Below are positions 6,412 to 13,380 of a DNA stretch of 13,380 nucleotides, piece after piece. This stretch comes from Phycisphaerales bacterium. Lineage in GTDB: Bacteria; Planctomycetota; Phycisphaerae; Phycisphaerales; SM1A02. Both the position numbers and the translations under genes were made by a program. The stretch spans positions 1 to 13,380 of the forward strand of contig VERO01000039.1 in the NCBI GenBank assembly GCA_018882625.1, in the 5' to 3' direction. Positions within the stretch are counted from its first letter, which is position 1. Each line of letters opens with the position of its first letter. The notes beneath the pieces were generated by a model. It was not told where the DNA came from. It saw nothing but the letters and a program-made list of their open reading frames with translations, and did not search any database.

Positions 6412-6972
6412 ATGGCAGTGGAGTCGTTCGCGCAACTGGTGGAGCAGCACTACTCCGCGCTCAGGCGCATCGCGGAGCGGTCGATCAGGTCCCGCTCCTT
6501 TCCCGCAAGCATGAGCCCCACGAGTCTCGTGGCCGAGAGCGTCATGAGGCTGATGCAGCAGCGCGAGCAGCCGATGCGCGAATCGCACCTGCGCGGCCTT
6601 GCCACGGTCTTCATGGCGCGCGTGCTGGCCGACTCCGCGAAGTCGCGCCTGCGCCAGAAGCGCGGCGGCCGTGCGGTGCGACGGTCGCTGGCCGATCCTG
6701 CCGTGACGGTGGAGCTGAGCGCAAGGCCTCCGCGCGGCGGCAGCGATACGCAAGGCGGACCCTCCATCGACCGCGATGAGCTGCTTGGCGCGATGGAGCG
6801 CGTTGCGGAGGAGCTGCCTCGGGCGATGGAGATCGTCACGCTGCACCTCGTCGCGGACATCCCGCTTGCGCGGACGGCCGAGCTCGTTGGAGTCAGCGAG
6901 CGCACGGCATACCGCGACCTGCAGGAGGGCCGCAAGGCGCTCGCTCAGGCGCTGCGCAGGGGCCGCGAGTGA
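6412..6972 (+). CDS. ECF-like sigma-70 factor (planctomycete Sig-70_X6 type)
   Basis: This 186-residue protein looks like a compact sigma factor with only regions 2 and 4. Region 2 is seen in VEQHYSALRRIAERSIRSR and SPTSLVAESVMRLM, which follows the 'PTxLVxEAYLRL' pattern of the Sig-70_X6 family described in planctomycetes (related to PF07638). Region 4 is a helix-turn-helix, LARTAELVGVSERTAYRDLQEGRKAL, expected to read a -35 element. The start has GAGGGG about eight bases upstream. It stops 15 bases before the kinase gene, so the two are almost certainly one transcript. Target promoters are not known. The low-complexity Arg/Gly linker (about 85-115) between the two regions is longer than in typical short ECF factors. 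Confidence 0.9.
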   Translation: MAVESFAQLVEQHYSALRRIAERSIRSRSFPASMSPTSLVAESVMRLMQQREQPMRESHLRGLATVFMARVLADSAKSRLRQKRGGRAVRRSLADPAVTVELSARPPRGGSDTQGGPSIDRDELLGAMERVAEELPRAMEIVTLHLVADIPLARTAELVGVSERTAYRDLQEGRKALAQALRRGRE

Positions 6973-6987
6973 TGGAGATTTCCCAAT

Positions 6988-9273
6988 ATGGCCTGTGCGG
7001 ATGATCCCTTGGATCCCGCAGGGGATCATGTGCCGGCGGACCTTGACCCGCTGCTGCGCGAGCTTGGCGCCGATGTGGACGACGCGCTCGCCGAGGGCGC
7101 GATGCGATGCGGGCCCTACATCCTGCTCGATGAGGTGGGCGAGGGCGGTTTCGGCGAGGTGTTTGCCGCCGTGCGCGACGACGCGACCGAGCGACGCGTG
7201 GCCGTCAAGATCCTCAAGCGCGGACTGGACACGCGCGATGTGCTGCGGCGCTTCGAGCTGGAGCAGCGTGCGCTCGCGCGCATCGACCATCCATGCGTGG
7301 CGGCGATCCTCGATTCGGGCATGACCGATGACGGTCGTCCGTGGTTCGCGATGCCGCTGCTCGATGGGGAGCCTGTGACGGTGGCGTGCGATGAGGCGTG
7401 CAGTCCGCTCGCGGAGCGGCTCAGGCTGCTGACGCTGATGTGCGATGCCGTGCAGGCGGCGCACGTGCAGGGCATCGCGCACCGCGACCTCAAGCCCGGC
7501 AACGTTCTGGTCGTGCGCGGTTCCGACGGGATTGCGCTGCCGAAGGTGATTGACTTCGGCATCGCCAAGGCGCTTGACCCCGAGGGTGCAGCCGACGCCA
7601 CGAGGACAGCCCCCGGCGGCCGCATCGGAACGCCCGCGTACATGGCCCCCGAGCAGCTGGTCTCCGAGTGTGCGGGCGCTGACGCCCGCAGCGACGTGTA
7701 CGCGCTCGGAGTGATCATGGCGGAGCTGGTGGCCGGAGTGCGGCCTTCGGCGCCCAGCGACGGAGGCGCGCCTGCGGTGCCCGTACACCCATCGCGGCTC
7801 TTCGCGTCGGTCGCTGCGGGCGATCCCGCTGTCGCCGCGCAGGTCGCGGCGGCACGTGGGCTCCGCTCAGCGCAGGAACTGCGGCGTGCGCTGCGTGGCG
7901 ACATCGACGCGATCGTGACGCGCGCCACGATGCCGGAGCCTGAGCGCCGGTACCAGAGCGCGGAGGCCATGGCTGCAGACCTGCGCCGCATGGCCGCATC
8001 GATGCCGGTGCTGGCGCGCAGCCCGAGCCGGTCCTACCACCTGGCGCGGTTCGTGCGGCGGCACCGCATCGCCGTCACTGCCGCGGCCGTGGCGGTCCTG
8101 ATGCTGCTTGCGACCTCAGCCGCTGCGGTCGTCGGCTCGGTACGCGCCGAGCGCAACGCGGCGCGCGCATCCCAGCAGGCGGTGCGCGCGGAGCAGGTCA
8201 CAGGCCTCCTGCGCGGCGTGTTCGAGCGGATTGACCCCGAGGTGGCGCAGGGAAGGGACCGCACGCTCATGATCGAGCTCCTGCGTGGCACTCTCGAGGA
8301 GCTTCAGGCGGATGAGGGCGCGCGGGATCCGCAGGCCACTGCAGAGGTCGCCCGAATCGTGGCTTCGGCGCTCATCAAGCTCGAGCAGCCGCGCCTGGCC
8401 ATCGAGGGGATCGACGCGGCCCTCAGGCGAGTTGACGCTGCCATGTCCCGGGAAGGTGAGCCGATGCGACGGCGGCAGCTCCGCATAGAGCGAGCGGCAC
8501 TCCGCGTCGAGAAGGGCACGGCCATCTTCGAGGCATCATGGGCTGATGCGGGAGTGATCCGGGCACGACTTGACGAGCCGCTGGCATCGGTGGAGTGGCG
8601 CGCTGCGCTCGAGGAGCTTGCCGATGAGGGCGCGCTTGATGGCCGCACCGCACTCCTCGCTCGCCTGCGCATCTGGCGACTCCGTGAGACTTGGCCTTCC
8701 GGCACGCCCATCGAGGAGTTCGATGCGGCGATCGATGCGGAAGTCGAGGCCGGCAAGCTGACAGAGCTGGAGCGGTGGACCTATCTCCTTCGCAAGGCCG
8801 AGTCGCAAAGCTGGTCTGACGTACTGACGGACTTCCCGAGGGTTCTGGAGGAGTGCCAAACGGCGCTTGGCTCCCGGCATCCGCTGGTGGTGCGGGCACG
8901 CAACCGTGGCCTCGGGTTCGAGGTGTGCGCGGCGATCGATGCGAGGACGCCGAGGGATGGCGTGACATTCGACGGGTGGCGCGATGATGCGGCTCTGGCG
9001 AGCCAGTGGCAGCGCGCGGCGAGCTTGGCAGACGGAGTTGTGGCGGACTGCGAGGATGTGTTCGGACCATCGCACACCCAAACGCTCGCAGCGCGGCTCT
9101 GGCAGCTTGCCGCTCGGGGTGCGGTGGATGGGAGCGCCGCCGTCGGGCGCAGGTACCGCGAACTGCGCGCGGACGCCGTCAATGCGAAGGGCGAGGATTC
9201 CGCACTGGTGCGGCAGGTTGATGCCATCTGGAGGGGGATGAACGAGGGTTACGCCCAGTTCAGGTGGTGGTGA
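6988..9273 (+). CDS. Membrane-anchored Ser/Thr protein kinase with degenerate TPR-like C-terminal region
   Basis: The 761-residue protein transfers phosphate from ATP to Ser/Thr of partners. Kinase signatures in order: glycine loop GEGGFGEV (51-58), VAVK with Lys74, helix-C Glu near 92, HRDLKPGN (165-172, catalytic Asp167), DFG (189-191) and GTPAYMAPEQ (214-223), so it looks active. A single hydrophobic span (about 361-384) anchors it after the kinase domain. The rest is helical. Two stretches, LGSRHPLVVRARNRGL and FGPSHTQTLAARLWQLA, resemble the TPR_12/kinesin-light-chain pattern of planctomycete kinases but are degenerate. The start at 6988 has GGAG ten bases before it, longer than ideal. 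Its pairing with the sigma factor suggests that phosphorylation tunes the factor or its target response. The signal sensed is unknown. Confidence 0.93.
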   Translation: MACADDPLDPAGDHVPADLDPLLRELGADVDDALAEGAMRCGPYILLDEVGEGGFGEVFAAVRDDATERRVAVKILKRGLDTRDVLRRFELEQRALARIDHPCVAAILDSGMTDDGRPWFAMPLLDGEPVTVACDEACSPLAERLRLLTLMCDAVQAAHVQGIAHRDLKPGNVLVVRGSDGIALPKVIDFGIAKALDPEGAADATRTAPGGRIGTPAYMAPEQLVSECAGADARSDVYALGVIMAELVAGVRPSAPSDGGAPAVPVHPSRLFASVAAGDPAVAAQVAAARGLRSAQELRRALRGDIDAIVTRATMPEPERRYQSAEAMAADLRRMAASMPVLARSPSRSYHLARFVRRHRIAVTAAAVAVLMLLATSAAAVVGSVRAERNAARASQQAVRAEQVTGLLRGVFERIDPEVAQGRDRTLMIELLRGTLEELQADEGARDPQATAEVARIVASALIKLEQPRLAIEGIDAALRRVDAAMSREGEPMRRRQLRIERAALRVEKGTAIFEASWADAGVIRARLDEPLASVEWRAALEELADEGALDGRTALLARLRIWRLRETWPSGTPIEEFDAAIDAEVEAGKLTELERWTYLLRKAESQSWSDVLTDFPRVLEECQTALGSRHPLVVRARNRGLGFEVCAAIDARTPRDGVTFDGWRDDAALASQWQRAASLADGVVADCEDVFGPSHTQTLAARLWQLAARGAVDGSAAVGRRYRELRADAVNAKGEDSALVRQVDAIWRGMNEGYAQFRWW

Positions 9274-9374
9274 CTCGCGCGGCGGTCTTCTCGAGTGGCC
9301 TCGGGTTATCAGTCGCTCAAGATCTGGATCACCACCCGGTTTGAATTGCATCCACGCAAAATGTGGAACCGTCG

Positions 9375-9403
9375 TTGGGAGGACCCTTCGTTGCGGTCAT
9401 ACT
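9375..9403 (+). promoter_or_regulatory. Possible promoter for the secreted multidomain protein
   Basis: TTGGGA (9375-9380, four of six) and CATACT (9398-9403, four of six) are 17 bases apart, and the start codon lies about 75 bases after the -10 box. A promoter is expected here because the 207-base gap separates the kinase from a gene with a very different role. Match quality is modest in GC-rich DNA. Confidence 0.33.
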
Positions 9404-9429
9404 GACTTACAGCAGGTATGGGACGTCCA

Positions 9430-9447
9430 CTCACGGCTTGGCGTGAG
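9430..9447 (+). other. Small hairpin in the leader before the secreted protein
   Basis: CTCACG (9430-9435) pairs with CGTGAG (9442-9447) over a six-base loop, about 20 bases before the ribosome site. It could shape the mRNA leader; no known element is recognised. Confidence 0.35.
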
Positions 9448-9467
9448 CGGTTCGTGGTTCGTCGGGT

Positions 9468-9476
9468 GGAAGGGAG
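9468..9476 (+). promoter_or_regulatory. Ribosome binding site of the secreted multidomain protein
   Basis: GGAAGGGAG ends four bases before the ATG at 9481 and favours this start over later ATGs (9502, 9574), which lack such a site. Confidence 0.6.
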
Positions 9477-9480
9477 TGGG

Positions 9481-12400
9481 ATGACTGGAGACTTTGAGTT
9501 CATGTCCATCCCGCGCACCCACCCCACTCAACGCACACGGGTTGCCGATTCGCTGACGCGTGGTGGGCGCACGATGATCGCCTCCGCGGCGCTTCTTGGC
9601 GCACTGGTGTCGGCGTCCGCCATGGCGGGCGGGAATGAGGATGGAACCATCTTGGTTTCGTCGAGCGGGGCGATGTACCGGGCTCCGGGATCGGCAGTTG
9701 CAGTCAGCGTTCAGGTCTCGGACTTGGCGGTGGCTGCGGTCGGGGTGCAGCTGTTCGTCGAGTGGGATACGACCGAACTCACGTTTGTGAGTGCTGGAGG
9801 GCACGGGCCATTCCAGCTGATCCGGACTCCTCTCCTTCTCGACGTGCCCGGATCGCCAACGAGGCAGCGTCTTGCGCTTGCGACCGGTCTCGTGGAGGGC
9901 GGCGTCGGGATCACGTCTGGAGTGCTCGGGCACATCTCATTTGAGGTGTCGCCCGGTGCGCTGGTCTGCGCACCTGAGTCGCTTCTTGATTTCGGTCCAA
10001 CCGGCCTCGTGTACTCGACGAAGCTGAGTTCGCTTGGTGGCGAACCGATTCCCTTTCAGGCGGTAGCGGATGTGGTCTTCGGGACCGACACGGTCGCTCC
10101 GCAGCTTGTAGGCGTACCGCAGTCGGTGGTTCTGTCGCCTGGAACGACAGCATCCCCCGCGCTCGATGCCTTCTTGGCGGCGGTGGTGACCGCTCCCGAC
10201 GCGTGCGGTGAGGTGACGCCGAGCCGCGTGGTGTCACTGCCCGACGGCACTTCGGCCGCGAACTACCCGTCCGTGTTCCCCGAGGGCGTGACGACGGTCA
10301 CGTGGACGGCGACCGACGGATCCTCCAACTCGGCCACCCAGAGTCGGACCGTCACCGTGGAGCCATGTCCCGGTCCATTCGCCACCTACTACCTCGACGG
10401 CGACGGCGATGGATTCGGTCAGTCTTCGGTCACCACGGTGACCTGCGTCGGGGCACCTCCCGGTTATGCCGTCGTGGGCGGCGACTGCAACGACGGTGCC
10501 GCCGCGGTGAATCCGGGAGCGTCGGAGACCTGCAACGGCATCGACGACAACTGCGTCGATGGCGTCGATGAGGGATTCACGGACAGCGACAGCGACGGTT
10601 CCGCGGACTGCGTGGACGGCGACGACGACGGCGACGGCGATCCTGACGGGAGCGACTGCGCGCCGCTGGACGCTGACATCTACACGGGCGCGGCGGAGCT
10701 GTGCGACAGCGTGGACAGCGACTGCGACGGATCGCTGGTGGACGACTTCCAGAACTCCGACGGTGACGCGTACCCCGACTGCATCGACGGCGACGACGAC
10801 GGGGACGGCGTGGACGATGCGGCCGACAACTGCCCACTCGTCCCCAACATGACCCAGGCCGACCTCGACGGCGACGGCACCGGCGACGCCTGCGATGGCG
10901 ACCGCGATGGCGACGGCACGGACAACGCCGCAGACCAGTGCCCTGACACGTATGCGCTCTCGGCGCCCATCCCTTTCTATGCCGACTCTGACCAGGACGG
11001 CGCTGGCGACCCCGACTCGTACGTGCTCGCATGCACATCGCCGGGGGCCGGTTGGGTCACCATCGCCGGCGACGGCTGCCCGACAGACACGGCGAAGCTC
11101 GCGCCCGGCACGTGCGGATGCGGCGTCGCGGACACGGACACCGATTCGGACACCGTGCCCGACTGCATCGACAACTGCGTCACGACGCCGAATCCATCGC
11201 AGGTCGACTGCGACGGCGACAGCTACGGCGATGCATGCTCCACAGCGCCCGACTGCAACTCCAATGGCATCCCTGACAGCTGCGATATCGCATCACGTCA
11301 TTCGGCCGATGCGGACGGCAACGGAGTGCCCGACTCGTGCCAGGCCGACTGCGACAGCAACGGCCTTCCCGACTCGTACGACCTTGTGGTCACGCCCTCG
11401 CGGGACTTTGACGCCAACGGCACGCTCGACGTCTGCGAAGGACGCACCTTCTGGATCGGCGGGGCATCAGGCGGACTTGCCGCCGCGTCGAACTGGTCGG
11501 GCGGACTTCCCGGCGGTGCGGTGCCTGCCGTGTTCGATACGGCAGGCACAGTCTCGGTCACGAGTGCGGGCGGAACCCTTGGCAACGCGATCGTCGTCCG
11601 CTCGGGCTCGGTCCTCATCCGGGCATCGGCGCCACTGACGCTGCCCTCGCTCTCGGTCGGTTCGGGCGCATCACTGTCGCTGTCGGGCGTCCTGATGGTG
11701 CTTGGCGACGCGACCGTGCTCGTCGACGGACGACTCTCGCTGGCCTTCGACGGATGGCTGTCGGTGGGCGGACGCCTCGACTGCCGGCAGCAGTCGACGC
11801 TTGGACTGGAGCTGCGGCTCTCGACGGAACCATTCGTGACCGCAGGATCGGGCTCGTTCCTCGGCAGCATTGACGTGACGCTGGGCAGCGTCTCCCCATG
11901 GACCGTGCAGCCGGGCACGCGATTCACGCTGGTCCAGACCTCATCGCTCGAGAGTTCAGGCTTCTTCGCGGCGCTGTTCTCGCCCGAGCTTGGTCCGAAC
12001 CTGCTTGCGGTCGTGGGTCCTGGCGGTTCGCTGCAGGGCATCGACAGGCTTGAGGTGGAGGTCACCCCGATCACGCAGGTGCTCGAGCCGGCCCCGAGCG
12101 GATCGGCGCCAGTGACGGGAGTGCCGACCGCACTTGAGGTGGCCGAGCTGACAGGCGACGCATTTGAGGACACCGCGCTGACAGTGAGCTTCGGGCCGGA
12201 TTCGACGGGCTTCCTGTACGTGCTCCAGAGCAGCGGTACCGGCACGTTCAGCGGGCAAGGAACCTACCCGACCGATCCAGAGCCGCAAGGTGTGCGTGCG
12301 GGGCGGTTCGACTCCACCGATGCGACGCTCGACCTCGCGGTGACGAGCGCGGGCGCTGCGACACTGCGCGCGTACCGCAATGTGTCGCAGACAGTCACCG

Positions 12401-13380
12401 GCTTCGTGGCAGGCCCGGCGGCATCGACCGTCGCCGATCCGCGCGCGCTGGCTGTGGTCACGCCGATTCCTGCGGGTGAGCCACTGGAGGCACCGACCGA
12501 TCTGGTGGTGGTGGTCGGGTTCGGGTCGAACTCGATGCAGGGATTCTCGTCTGGCAACGAGGGTCAATTCGTGCCCGGCAACGCCATCCAGCTTGGAGGC
12601 CGACCGGGTGGAGTGGGTACGTCCAGCGGCTCGTCAAAGCCGGATCGGCGTGTGGCTGTGGCGCTCTCGAGCGCGCTTCCAGGCGGACCTGGCGAGGTGG
12701 TCACTGTGGTGGTCGAGCCTGACGGCACATTGGTGCCTTCCGGCTCGGTGCTCGGGCCTTCGCGTCCAACCGACGTGGAGTCCGACGATCTGGACGGCGA
12801 CGGCCTCTCGGATGTGCTGGTGACCGCAGAGAACGGGAGCGTGAATGTGCTTCGCGGGACGCAGTCCGGGCTGGCATTCAGCGGAAGCTTCCCGGCGGGC
12901 ACGCTGCCCGCACGTGATGGCGCGATTGGAGACTTCGATGGGGATGGACGGCCTGACCTTGCGGTGGCGCTGCTTGGGTTCTCTGGCGCTGACGGCGCGC
13001 AGGTGAGCCTGTTCCTCAAGAAAAACGTGGTGCTGGTGTTCCAGGAAAAGCCCAGCCACAGCTTTGAGCAGGTGCGTGAGCGCGTGCGCCGCGGTACCGG
13101 TAAGATTCGCTATTGCAGCGCCGATTATCTCTATTACGCGCTGCTGGATGAGGTGATCGACCGGTATTTCCCGGTGCTGGATCATTTGAACCATCAGCTC
13201 TCCACCATTGAAGACCAGATTTTCTCGCCGGACAGCCGGGCGATGTCGCTCGACCAGGATATTATTCAGCATATCCACATGGCAAAGAGCGATTTGTTGC
13301 TGCTGCACCGTACGATCTGGCCGATGAGTGATTTGATCGGCATGCTGATGCGCGAAGATACGGCGCTGATTACCAAGAAC
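9481..13380 (+). CDS. Large secreted multidomain repeat protein, running into a CorA-like segment; 3' end outside window
   Basis: The frame is open for 1300 codons with no stop. Residues about 28-49 (TMIASAALLGALVSASAMA) look like a signal peptide after a long n-region. Next are a cohesin-like beta region (about 55-200) and an HYR-like domain (about 203-294, ending GVTTVTWTATDGSSNSAT). A MopE-like segment follows (about 301-366, YYLDGDGDGFG, GGDCNDG, CNGIDDNC). Then come Asp-rich thrombospondin-type-3-like repeats and planctomycete-type NGIPDSCD motifs (to about 650). A Gly/Ser beta-rich part and FG-GAP/VCBS-like repeats (DLDGDGLSD, DFDGDGRPD) end near residue 1180. It is probably an extracellular or cell-surface calcium-binding protein; its ligand is unknown. 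No sorting signal is seen because the true C-terminus is not in the window. From about residue 1175 the sequence becomes CorA-like (separate entry), so the native protein may end differently. Confidence 0.85.
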   Translation, partial: MTGDFEFMSIPRTHPTQRTRVADSLTRGGRTMIASAALLGALVSASAMAGGNEDGTILVSSSGAMYRAPGSAVAVSVQVSDLAVAAVGVQLFVEWDTTELTFVSAGGHGPFQLIRTPLLLDVPGSPTRQRLALATGLVEGGVGITSGVLGHISFEVSPGALVCAPESLLDFGPTGLVYSTKLSSLGGEPIPFQAVADVVFGTDTVAPQLVGVPQSVVLSPGTTASPALDAFLAAVVTAPDACGEVTPSRVVSLPDGTSAANYPSVFPEGVTTVTWTATDGSSNSATQSRTVTVEPCPGPFATYYLDGDGDGFGQSSVTTVTCVGAPPGYAVVGGDCNDGAAAVNPGASETCNGIDDNCVDGVDEGFTDSDSDGSADCVDGDDDGDGDPDGSDCAPLDADIYTGAAELCDSVDSDCDGSLVDDFQNSDGDAYPDCIDGDDDGDGVDDAADNCPLVPNMTQADLDGDGTGDACDGDRDGDGTDNAADQCPDTYALSAPIPFYADSDQDGAGDPDSYVLACTSPGAGWVTIAGDGCPTDTAKLAPGTCGCGVADTDTDSDTVPDCIDNCVTTPNPSQVDCDGDSYGDACSTAPDCNSNGIPDSCDIASRHSADADGNGVPDSCQADCDSNGLPDSYDLVVTPSRDFDANGTLDVCEGRTFWIGGASGGLAAASNWSGGLPGGAVPAVFDTAGTVSVTSAGGTLGNAIVVRSGSVLIRASAPLTLPSLSVGSGASLSLSGVLMVLGDATVLVDGRLSLAFDGWLSVGGRLDCRQQSTLGLELRLSTEPFVTAGSGSFLGSIDVTLGSVSPWTVQPGTRFTLVQTSSLESSGFFAALFSPELGPNLLAVVGPGGSLQGIDRLEVEVTPITQVLEPAPSGSAPVTGVPTALEVAELTGDAFEDTALTVSFGPDSTGFLYVLQSSGTGTFSGQGTYPTDPEPQGVRAGRFDSTDATLDLAVTSAGAATLRAYRNVSQTVTGFVAGPAASTVADPRALAVVTPIPAGEPLEAPTDLVVVVGFGSNSMQGFSSGNEGQFVPGNAIQLGGRPGGVGTSSGSSKPDRRVAVALSSALPGGPGEVVTVVVEPDGTLVPSGSVLGPSRPTDVESDDLDGDGLSDVLVTAENGSVNVLRGTQSGLAFSGSFPAGTLPARDGAIGDFDGDGRPDLAVALLGFSGADGAQVSLFLKKNVVLVFQEKPSHSFEQVRERVRRGTGKIRYCSADYLYYALLDEVIDRYFPVLDHLNHQLSTIEDQIFSPDSRAMSLDQDIIQHIHMAKSDLLLLHRTIWPMSDLIGMLMREDTALITKN
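10381..11450 (+). repeat. Asp/Gly-rich calcium-type repeats in the secreted protein
   Basis: Many short units of the form DxDxDGxxDxxDxC follow one another: DGDGDGFG, DDDGDGDPDGSDC, DDDGDGVDDAADNC, then CNSNGIPDSC, ADGNGVPDSC and CDSNGLPDS. Nearly all Asp is encoded by GAC, so the DNA shows repeated GACGGCGAC runs. Such units bind calcium in thrombospondin type 3 repeats. The Cys residues may pair between units. Confidence 0.8.
13000..13380 (+). other. CorA-type magnesium/cobalt transporter N-terminal fragment joined in frame
   Basis: From about 13000 the frame of the secreted protein reads as the cytoplasmic part of a CorA-family transporter: VLVFQEKPSHSFEQVRERV, RRGTGKIRYCSADYLYYALLDEVIDRYFPVLDHL, then LLLHRTIWPMSDLIGML. 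The motif set (FQE, VRER, ADYLxYALLD, YFPVL, R-IWP) is characteristic. The pore helix and GMN signature would lie outside the window. The first residues QVSLFL fit both CorA and the preceding VCBS-like repeat. Codons change here too: six ATT to four ATC, four TAT to one TAC and four TTG within about 120 codons. The upstream gene strongly prefers ATC, TAC, CTG and CTC. This gives foreign DNA, most likely a chimeric join, and no valid gene start for CorA is visible. Confidence 0.8.

Noticed and set aside
6298..7788. 496-codon minus-strand open frame across the sigma factor and kinase
   Set aside because: It is the complement of two well supported genes and shows no family motif.
9391..9422. Second promoter reading TTGCGG ... 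TATGGG before the secreted protein
   Set aside because: The boxes are 20 bases apart, too far for a standard spacing; the 9375-9403 pair is better.
10464..11183. Short open frames and apparent repeats in 10.4-11.2 kb that could suggest a CRISPR or satellite array
   Set aside because: The periodicity is codon-level repetition of Asp/Gly calcium-type motifs in the secreted protein, with variable spacing and no spacers.
12634..13308. 224-codon minus-strand open frame spanning the join at about 13000
   Set aside because: It is antisense to the VCBS-like and CorA-like coding sequence and has no protein-like features.

Overview
The window looks like a bacterial chromosome fragment from the Planctomycetota, probably near the Phycisphaerae. 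This is an inference from several things together: very GC-rich codons, a planctomycete-type ECF-like sigma factor followed at once by a Ser/Thr kinase with an Ala-rich membrane segment, and a large secreted protein carrying Asn/Asp-rich 'NGIPDSC' and calcium-type repeats. No rRNA, tRNA, CRISPR array or transposase is visible.

Layout. Minus strand, 1-4840: a long Ala/Glu/Arg-rich coiled-coil protein with an N-terminal GYF_2-like domain (1-1845, C-terminus outside the window), a 310-base spacer with a good sigma-70-type promoter and several inverted repeats, then a complete FtsK/SpoIIIE DNA translocase (2156-4840). Plus strand, from 4908: a compact cassette of a FabZ-type dehydratase, a long-form acyl carrier protein and a second FabZ/FabA-type dehydratase (4908-6318). 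This is followed by an ECF-like sigma factor (6412-6972) and a membrane-anchored Ser/Thr protein kinase (6988-9273). After a 207-base gap comes a very large secreted multidomain protein (9481 onward) with cohesin-like, HYR-like, MopE-like, thrombospondin-type-3-like and FG-GAP/VCBS-like segments.

How the genes relate. ftsK and the fatty-acid cassette diverge from a 67-base gap and probably share regulatory DNA. The dehydratase-ACP-dehydratase cassette presumably processes 3-hydroxyacyl groups on a dedicated carrier, but its ketosynthase and reductase are not here. The sigma factor and kinase form a typical planctomycete regulatory pair and are probably co-transcribed.

The most striking feature is at the right end. 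Around 13000-13026 the reading frame of the secreted protein runs, without a stop or frameshift, into about 120 codons that read as a CorA-type magnesium transporter N-terminal domain, and codon choice changes at the same place. Both families can carry a strand like 'QVSLFL' there, so the switch falls in a short shared stretch. I think this is most likely a chimeric assembly or cloning join between two genomes. A real fusion is not excluded. Anything right of about 13000 should not be trusted as belonging to the same organism until read evidence is checked.
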